A stretch of 64,000 nt of DNA from Trifolium pratense (lineage: Eukaryota; Streptophyta; Magnoliopsida; Fabales; Fabaceae), in assembly GCF_020283565.1 (NCBI RefSeq), contig NC_060065.1, positions 40,536,409 to 40,600,408 of the forward strand. Reading direction: 5' to 3'. The notes under the pieces were generated by a model. The model worked only from the letters and a program-made list of their open reading frames with translations. It had not been told where the DNA came from and did no database searches. Positions within the stretch are counted from its first letter, which is position 1. Each line of letters opens with the position of its first letter. Of this stretch, positions 57,115 through 64,000 are shown piece after piece. The position numbers and the translations under genes were made by a program.

Positions 57115-58717
57115 CTATAACTCTTCAGATAGGCAAATCCCAAGTTTGCCTCGCAATTTTTCAAATTGGACCGCATCTAGAGCCTTAGTAAAAATATCAG
57201 CCAGTTGTTCTTCAGTGGCAATATGCTCAAGAGTTATAATACCTTCTTCAACAAGATCTCTGATGAAATGGTGCCTAATATCAATATGCTTCGTCCTGCT
57301 ATGTTGGATAGGATTCTTTGAAATATTGATGGCACTAAGATTGTCACAGTACAATGCCATAGCATCTTGTACCACATTGTACTCCAGCAACATTTGTTTC
57401 ATCCATAATAGTTGGGAGCAGCTACTACCAGCAGCTATGTACTCAGCTTCAGCTGTAGATAAAGACACACAGTTCTGTTTCTTGCTGAACCAAGATATTA
57501 GATTGTTGCCTAAAAAGAAACAAGCTCCTGAGGTGCCTTTTCTATCATCTGCACAACCTGCCCAATCAGCATCACAATACCCCTCTAGCATAGACTTGTT
57601 CTTGTAGACCCACTTGGTACCAATCACATTAGTAGTTTCTGGTCTAGGAACTAAGTCCCAAACTTCATTCTTCTTGAACTGATTTAGCTCTTCTTGCATA
57701 GCATTTATCCAAAACTCATCAGTGAGGGCTTCCATCACATTTTTGGGTTCAAACTTAGAAACAAAACAAGCATTAGGAACTAAGTCAAGTGTCCTTCTAG
57801 TAGTAATTCCATGATTAGGATTACCAATAATCAGATCTGTAGGATGATTCTTTTGAGTACGAATCGATGACCCTTTCTTTGAAGTAGCAAAGATTGGTTC
57901 AGGTGTAGTAATCTCTGTATCATTCTTGAATTCCTCAATAGTTTCAGAATCTATACTACCTGGGATAGATGCTGTAGCATCTTCTGTATCATCTTTCACA
58001 ACTTCACTTGAAATATCATCTATTACTACATTTATAGATTCCATCATGGTTTTGGTTCTATTATTATATACTCTGTAGGCTCTGCTATTTGTTGAGTATC
58101 CCAAGAATATGCCCTCATCACTTTTAGGGTCCATTTTGGTTCTTGGTTCTCTATCAGACAAGATGTAGCATTTACTACCAAACACATGGAAGTGCTTAAC
58201 AGTAGGTTTCCTCTCTTTCCATAATTCGTACAGAGTAGTTGTTGTTCCAGATCTCAGGGTGACACAATTATGAATATAGCAGGCAGTATTCATAGCTTCT
58301 GCCCAAAAACCATGTGAAAGCTTCTTTGCATGTAACATTACCCTTGCTGACTCTTGTATAGTTCTATTTTTCGTTTCTACTACACCATTTTGTTGTGGTG
58401 TAATGGGAGATGAGAATTTATGTATGATGCCTTCAGAGGCACAGAAGTCAGAGAACCTGGAGTTTTCAAACTCCTTACCATGATCACTTCTGATCCTTAA
58501 TACAACATTGTTTTTCTCCCTTTGAAGTTGAATACATAGATCTTTGAACACATCAAAGGTTTCTGATTTCTTTCTAATAAAATTTATCCAGGTGTATCTA
58601 GAAAAGTCATCAACAACAACATATGCGTACCTTTTACCTCCCAAGCTTTCAGTTTGCATAGGGCCCATCAAGTCCATGTGTAGAAGTTCAAGAACTCTGG
58701 TGGTGGTAAGATGCTGC
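57115..58717 (-). pseudogene. SIRE-3 pol fragment: integrase and RNase H with the reverse transcriptase core missing
   Basis: The frame is open from the Angela junction to the stop at 57115. It begins in the integrase (LLHMDLMGPM with catalytic Asp, VVVDDFSRYTW, RSDHGKEFENS, SPITPQQNGVVETKNRT), passes the linker, enters the reverse transcriptase at NVIGTKWVYKNK (about 57620) and jumps directly to the RNase H motif EGYCDADWAG. Roughly 230 residues, including the YVDD active site, are absent without loss of frame. RNase H then runs normally (SLSTAEAEYIAAGSS, LYCDNLSAINIS) to the end. The gene cannot support its own reverse transcription. Confidence 0.9.
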
Positions 58718-60017
58718 TGAAGGAAAATTGCATTTAAAAACAGAGTAAAACGCAGCGGAAATTTAAGATTTTCCTTCGGTGGATCCTTGCGAATGGACAT
58801 GATCAGGGTTTCGATTATTACCTTTGAAGAACAATTCCTCGATTCTGAATTGATCACAAGAACCGCACGATCGCAGTACCTCTAGCCGGTCCACACGAAC
58901 AGTTTCCGTTCACCTCTTAGTGCTAGCTTCAAGACGACGGTAGAGGGAGATTTAGTGTGGTTAGGGTTTTAGAGAATTTTAAGGTTACTCTAAAATTCAG
59001 ATTATGTGTGTAACACTTGACTGAATTACATAAGGCTCTATTTATAGAGCTTATTATGTTGTCTTCAGGCCAAAGTGGTTATTGGACTTCATAAGCCCAA
59101 TAACCTACTGTAACTAATCGCACCCCACTAATAAGTCATACTTATTTCTCCCGTCATTAACTGTCCTTATGTGTGTGACCCTGTAGGTTCCTATGACGTT
59201 GGCAATAATATTAATCTCAATATTATAAACAGTGAGCGGTATCTAGCAACACATCACTGCTACCCAAGTCACAAGAATGTCACGTGATCTGACAAACCTT
59301 TCCGTGATAAAACTCGTGTGTATAATTACCCTTTTACCCTTATGTCTATATTGAACACAAGGCATAGTACGTCACCCTTGTTAAGTTCAATATTGGGCCC
59401 ATAGACATATCTCCCGTTATGTAGGAGGGGTAAATTCCATCTAGGTCACTCATGTCCCTCAGCATGATTCGTGGAATACCCATCAACCAACCTTATAGTC
59501 ATCCTGTTACGGATAACTTTGAATGGCGACAAAGTACTACACTCCTACACCTAGGGAACATAGTGGTTTCAGGTCGAAGGGTGGAATACACCACTTATCA
59601 CTATGAGAATATCTTATGACATTTCATAACATACTATGTAATATTCTCATGGTGGGTCAATCCGATATAAATATTACTCTTAATATTTATATCTATGTGA
59701 AGACTTGATAACTCTTTATCTATGATCCGTGAGATGTGATCATCAGTCTATCAACATAATAGTCTCTACGTTTTGATGTTATCCCAATTCACATTAAAGC
59801 TCGACTACGGATGTTTTAAGAATAGTGTTCTCATGTGTAATGGATTCTCACGATTAAGTCACACTTAACGTTCCATTCAATGAACTTACTATTCTAGGGA
59901 CTCTATTATTATTTAACACATAAACATAATAAAGAAAAGCCTTTATTTAATAAGTAAATTATCCAATACAAGTATCATGCAATTATAAATGATTGGCCTC
60001 TAGGGCTTACACCAACA
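58718..60017 (-). repeat. Angela 3' LTR (about 1300 bp)
   Basis: On the + strand it ends GCTTACACCAACA at 60017. Its left border is placed at the TGAAGG of 58718, where the SIRE-3 frame ends; TG dinucleotides at 58712 and 58715 are alternatives. No coding content is seen. Confidence 0.75.
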
Positions 60018-60031
60018 ATCTCCCACTAGCA

Positions 60032-63000
60032 CTAGAGCCAATCAGGCATACTCCTAATACCTATGCCCCTAGTGTGGCCCTCATGCTTCGGCTGAGCAAG
60101 AGGCTTTGTAAGTGGATCAGCAGCATTGTCAAGTGTTGGTACTCTGCATATTTTCACATCTCCTCTATCAATTATCTCTCGAATAAGATGATAGCGCCTG
60201 AGTATGTGTTTGGACTTTTGGTGAGATCTAGGCTCCTTAGCTTGTGCGATTGCACCATTGTTGTCACAAAATAATTCAATGGGATCCACAATGCTAGGGA
60301 ATATGCCAAGTTCAGTAATGAACTTCTTTATCCAAACAGCTTCCTTTGCTGCATTTGATGCAGCGATGTACTCAGCTTCGGTTGTAGAATCAGCAACTGT
60401 ATCTTGCTTTGAACTCTTCCAGCTCACAGCGCCACCATTTATGCAAAACACATAGCCTGATTGCGACCTAAAGTCATCCCTATCTGTTTGGAAGCTAGCA
60501 TCAGTGTAACCAATTACATTTAGCTCTTCTTGGCCTCCATATATTAGGAATGAGTCTTTAGTCCTCCTTAAGTATTTAAGGATGTTCTTGACAGCCACCC
60601 AGTGAGCCTCACCAGGATCAGACTGATAACGGCTTGTTGCGCTTAAGGCATATGAAACATCTGGTCGAGTACATATCATGGCATACATGATGGATCCTAT
60701 AGCCGATGCATAAGGGATCTTACTCATGCGGTCCCTTTCTTCCTTAGATGAAGGAGACTGTGTCTTTGAAAGACATAGGCCATGTTGCATAGGAATGAAT
60801 CCTTTCTTGGAATCATGCATATTAAAGCGTCTTAGCACTTTATCTATGTATGTACTCTGGCTTAGGCCAAGCAGTTTTTGTGATCTATCTCTATAGATTC
60901 TTATTCCTAATATATAGGCTGCTTCACCCAGATCTTTCATAGAAAAGCAATTCCCTAACCAAGTTTTAATTTGTTGCAAGGTAGGGATGTCGTTTCCTAT
61001 CAGTAATATGTCATCTACATATAATACTAGGAATGCGACTATGCTCCCACTAACCTTCTTGTAAACACAAGGCTCATCTTCATTTTGAATGAATCCGTAC
61101 TGTTTTACAGTTTCATCAAAACGAAGATTCCAACTTCTGGAAGCTTGCTTCAATCCGTAGATTGATCGCTGTAATTTGCATATCATTTTGGCTTCTCCTG
61201 GAATGCAAAAGCCTTCAGGTTGTGTCATATACACATCCTCAAGGAGACTCCCATTGAGGAAGGCAGTTTTTACATCCATCTGCCAGATTTCATAATCATA
61301 GTATGCAGCGATGGCAAGTAAGATCCGAATGGATTTGATCATCGCAACTGGTGAAAAAGTTTCATCATAGTCTACCCCATGAATTTGTTTGAAACCTTTA
61401 GCAACCAATCGCGCTTTGTAGGTCTGTACCTTTCCATCCATGTCAGTCTTCTTCTTGAAGACCCACTTGCATCCTATGGGTTTAATCCCATCAGGAGCTT
61501 CCACCAAGTTCCAAACTTGATTTGTGTACATGGAATCCATTTCAGATTTCATGGCTTCAAGCCACTTCTCAGATTCAGGGCCAGTAATGGCCTCTTGGTA
61601 AGTCACAGGCTCATCTTGATCCATGAGTAATACATCACCTTGTTCCGATATGAGATATCCATATCTTTCAGGTTCTTGACGTATCCTGTTGGACCTACGT
61701 GGTTCTTGTGTTACATGAGCAGGGTTCTCTGTCACAACATCTTGTGCATCCTGCTCTTGTTCCTCCATTGGTGTGTCACTACTTTGTGGATCGTGAATTT
61801 CTTCAAGATCTACTTTCCTCCCACTGATTCCTTTGGAAATAAAATCTTTTTCTAGGAATACTCCTGTTCGAGCGACAAACACTTTGCCCTCAGAAGGATT
61901 GTAGAAGTGATATCCTTTTGTCTCTTTTGGATATCCCACAAAGAAGCACTTGTCAGATTTAGGTTCAAGTTTAGTAGAAATTTGACGTTTTACATAAACT
62001 TCACAACCCCAAATCTTTAAGTAAGACATATGTGGTTTCTTGCCACTCCATATCTCATATGGTGTCTTTTCAACCGTTTTAGAAGGAACACGGTTAAGTG
62101 TATAAGCTGCTGTTAATAGAGCATGTCCCCAAAAGGAGTTTGGAAGATCAGCGTGACTCATCATAGACCGCACCATGTCCAACAAGGTTCGGTTCCTTCT
62201 CTCAGACACACCATTCCATTGCGGTGTTCCAGGAGGAGTGAGTTGGGATAAGATCCCACACTCTTTTAGATAGTCATCAAATTCTAGGCTTAAATACTCA
62301 CCTCCTCGATCTGATCGAAGGATTTTGATTTTCTTTCCTAGTTGGTTTTGTACTTCATTTTTAAATTCTTTGAACTTTTCAAAGGATTCCGACTTATGCT
62401 TCATTAGGTATACATACCCATATCTGCTGTAGTCATCAGTGAATGTGATGAAGTACTGAAAACCTCCTCTAGCATGTGTGTTCAATGGTCCACATACATC
62501 AGTATGTATGAGAGCCAAGAGATCATTTGCCCTTTCACCTTTACCAGTGAATGGGGTCTTTGTCATTTTTCCCAATAAGCAAGATCTGCATGTTTCAAAA
62601 GATTCATAATCAAATGAATCCAAGAGCCCATCTTTATGGAGCTTGGAAATGCGTTTCTCATTTATATGGCCTAAACGACAGTGCCAAAGGTATGTAGGAT
62701 TTAACTCATTAGGTTTAATCCTTTTCGTATCAATGTTATAAATTGGCATTTCAAGATCAAGAATATATAATCCATTACTCATTTGAGCTGTGGCATAAAA
62801 GATATCATTTAAATAAATGGAGCAACAATTGTTCTTTATTATAAATGAAAAGCCAAGTTTATCCAAACAAGAAACAGAAATAATATTCCTGCTAATAGCA
62901 GGTACATAAAAACAGTTCTCTAACTGTATTATTAAACCAGAAGGTAAAGTTAAATTAAAAACTCCTACAGCTAATGCGGCAACTCTTGCTCCATTTCCCA

Positions 63001-64000
63001 CTCGTAGGTCGACTTCACCTTTAGCCAATCCTCTACTCCTTTGCAGCCCCTGCACATTAGTACAAATGTGAGAACCACATCCGGTATCTAATACCCATGT
63101 AGAAGAAGTAGATAAATTAATTTCAATAACAAAGATACCTGCTGAATTGGAGCTCTCTACTCCATTCTTTTTATCTTCCAGGTATTTTGGGCAGTTCCTC
63201 TTCCAATGTCCAGTCTTGTTACAGTGGAAGCACCTACCCTCCTTTGCAACTCCCCCAGTGGGCTTCAAAGCTTTAGGGGTAGGTTTGGGTTTGGCAACTT
63301 CCTTGCCCTTCCCTTTACCTCCCTTCCCTTTGTTGCCCTTCCCTTTGTTTCCATTGCCAATCATAAGAACATGGTTGGATTTCCCTTTTGTTTTCATGTT
63401 CTGCTCAGCCTGCCTCAACATGCCCAGCAGTTGTGGCAAAGTCTTTTCCATGTCCGACATGGTGAAGTTCAGAACAAACTGATTAAAACTCTCCGGCAAC
63501 GATTGCAGGATCAGATCAGTTGCAAGCTCATTTCCAAGTGGAAATCCCAATTTTTCTAAGTTCCCCACGTACCCAATCATCTTGAGCACATGTGGACTTA
63601 CTAGAGATCCCTCAGATAGCTTAGCTGAAAACAGGGCTTTGGAAACCTCAAACCTTTCAATCCTGGCTTGCTCTTGATAGAGCGTCTTCAAGTGTTCGAT
63701 CATATCGAACGCATTCATGTCCTCATGTTGCTTCTGAAGCTCAGAGGTCATGGTAGCCAGCATTAGGCACTTTGCATCCATGGCATCATCAAGACGCTTC
63801 TGATAAGCATCCCTTTGAGCCTTAGGGGCATTAGCCGCAGGTTCATCCTCAGGGTTAGGTTGGGGTTCCTCAATAGCATACAGCTTTTTTTCGTGCATGA
63901 GGACTATCCTCAAGTTACGATGCCAATCAAGAAAATTTGTCCCAGACAATTTCTCTTTGTCAAGAATGCTTCGCAAAATGTTGTTCGAAGTATTGGTGTT
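60032..64000 (-). CDS. Angela gag-pol polyprotein, uninterrupted, 5' end outside the window
   Basis: The - strand frame is open from the right edge to the stop at 60032, over 1320 codons. Residue numbers count from the codon at 63976. Gag: SGTNFLDWHRNLRIVL near 11, CCHC zinc knuckle CFHCNKTGHWKRNC at 249-262. Protease: WVLDTGCGSHIC near 294. Pre-integrase: LWHCRLGHINEKR near 430. Integrase: catalytic Asp493 (HTDVCGPL), Asp556 (RSDRGGEY) and Glu592 (SERRNRT). Reverse transcriptase: YKARLVAKGF near 853 and YVDD at 986-989. RNase H: YTDASF near 1157, STTEAEYIAAS near 1197, LFCDNNGAIA near 1235. All catalytic motifs are present and no frame break was seen, so the element may be autonomous. The frame continues upstream of 63976 to the edge, so the true ATG is not in the window. 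Confidence 0.94.
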   Translation of the reverse strand, partial: NTNTSNNILRSILDKEKLSGTNFLDWHRNLRIVLMHEKKLYAIEEPQPNPEDEPAANAPKAQRDAYQKRLDDAMDAKCLMLATMTSELQKQHEDMNAFDMIEHLKTLYQEQARIERFEVSKALFSAKLSEGSLVSPHVLKMIGYVGNLEKLGFPLGNELATDLILQSLPESFNQFVLNFTMSDMEKTLPQLLGMLRQAEQNMKTKGKSNHVLMIGNGNKGKGNKGKGGKGKGKEVAKPKPTPKALKPTGGVAKEGRCFHCNKTGHWKRNCPKYLEDKKNGVESSNSAGIFVIEINLSTSSTWVLDTGCGSHICTNVQGLQRSRGLAKGEVDLRVGNGARVAALAVGVFNLTLPSGLIIQLENCFYVPAISRNIISVSCLDKLGFSFIIKNNCCSIYLNDIFYATAQMSNGLYILDLEMPIYNIDTKRIKPNELNPTYLWHCRLGHINEKRISKLHKDGLLDSFDYESFETCRSCLLGKMTKTPFTGKGERANDLLALIHTDVCGPLNTHARGGFQYFITFTDDYSRYGYVYLMKHKSESFEKFKEFKNEVQNQLGKKIKILRSDRGGEYLSLEFDDYLKECGILSQLTPPGTPQWNGVSERRNRTLLDMVRSMMSHADLPNSFWGHALLTAAYTLNRVPSKTVEKTPYEIWSGKKPHMSYLKIWGCEVYVKRQISTKLEPKSDKCFFVGYPKETKGYHFYNPSEGKVFVARTGVFLEKDFISKGISGRKVDLEEIHDPQSSDTPMEEQEQDAQDVVTENPAHVTQEPRRSNRIRQEPERYGYLISEQGDVLLMDQDEPVTYQEAITGPESEKWLEAMKSEMDSMYTNQVWNLVEAPDGIKPIGCKWVFKKKTDMDGKVQTYKARLVAKGFKQIHGVDYDETFSPVAMIKSIRILLAIAAYYDYEIWQMDVKTAFLNGSLLEDVYMTQPEGFCIPGEAKMICKLQRSIYGLKQASRSWNLRFDETVKQYGFIQNEDEPCVYKKVSGSIVAFLVLYVDDILLIGNDIPTLQQIKTWLGNCFSMKDLGEAAYILGIRIYRDRSQKLLGLSQSTYIDKVLRRFNMHDSKKGFIPMQHGLCLSKTQSPSSKEERDRMSKIPYASAIGSIMYAMICTRPDVSYALSATSRYQSDPGEAHWVAVKNILKYLRRTKDSFLIYGGQEELNVIGYTDASFQTDRDDFRSQSGYVFCINGGAVSWKSSKQDTVADSTTEAEYIAASNAAKEAVWIKKFITELGIFPSIVDPIELFCDNNGAIAQAKEPRSHQKSKHILRRYHLIREIIDRGDVKICRVPTLDNAADPLTKPLAQPKHEGHTRGIGIRSMPDWL

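Larger units (their letters stand above)
53906..58717 (-). mobile_element. SIRE-3: defective Sirevirus-like element inserted in SIRE-2
   Basis: The 3' LTR (53906-54872), polypurine tract, 3' region, Env-like remains (55677-57108) and a pol fragment (57115-58717) are all on the - strand. CGCAG (53901-53905) is the likely left target duplication. The element is interrupted in the integrase-upstream region by the Angela element at about 58718. Confidence 0.85.
58718..64000 (-). mobile_element. Angela-lineage Copia retrotransposon, 3' part
   Basis: The 3' LTR (about 58718-60017), polypurine tract (TAGTGGGAGAT read on -, 60018-60028) and a gag-pol frame that reaches the right edge. The LTR start TGTTGGTGTAAGCCCTAGAGGC (- strand) and the Gag N-terminus resemble the BARE1/Angela lineage. 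It is inserted in the pol of SIRE-3 and is the innermost element of the right-hand nest, hence the youngest there. Confidence 0.88.

Overview
The window is nuclear DNA of a flowering plant. The evidence is GT-AG introns in the genes, a tandem array of auxin-biosynthesis (TAA1/TAR) genes, Sirevirus- and Angela-type Copia retrotransposons, long-LTR elements primed by initiator tRNA-Met, and a complete CACTA DNA transposon. The LTR and gene styles suggest a legume, possibly of the pea/clover/vetch group; this is inference from sequence style only. No rRNA, tRNA gene or CRISPR array was recognised.

Layout. (1) 1-7915: most of a non-coding long-LTR retrotransposon, here called LARD-1, on the + strand, with nearly identical LTRs of about 2.5 kb. 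It is inserted in a Sirevirus, SIRE-1, on the - strand. (2) 7916-23230: SIRE-1 (protease fragment, gag, 5' LTR), split by an 11.5 kb CACTA transposon at 8539-20040. That transposon has TIRs, an ATT target duplication, an intact TNPD-like transposase gene, an 11-exon second gene and a captured NLR resistance-gene fragment. (3) 23231-47111: a direct tandem array of TAR genes with a period of about 3.84 kb. Copy 1 is destroyed by SIRE-1 in exon 1 and by a complete 8.4 kb long-LTR element, LARD-2, in exon 3. Copies 2 and 4 look intact (395 aa). Copy 3 has a nonsense codon in exon 5. Copy 5 keeps only its promoter and exon 1. (4) 47112-64000: a right-hand nest on the - strand. A remnant of another LTR was hit by SIRE-2 (3' LTR, intact Env-like ORF, pol 3' half). 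SIRE-2 was hit by SIRE-3 (defective), and SIRE-3 by an Angela-lineage Copia with an uninterrupted gag-pol frame that runs off the right edge.

How it fits together. The array is the only conventional host gene content. The TAR enzymes should convert tryptophan to indole-3-pyruvate, the substrate of YUCCA enzymes. Near-identity of genes and spacers points to recent unequal crossing-over or gene conversion. Successive transposon insertions have eroded both ends of the array and left two apparently functional genes. The two TE nests give an order of events: array, then SIREs, then CACTA, LARDs and Angela. Very similar LTR pairs, judged by eye, show that the LARD insertions are young.
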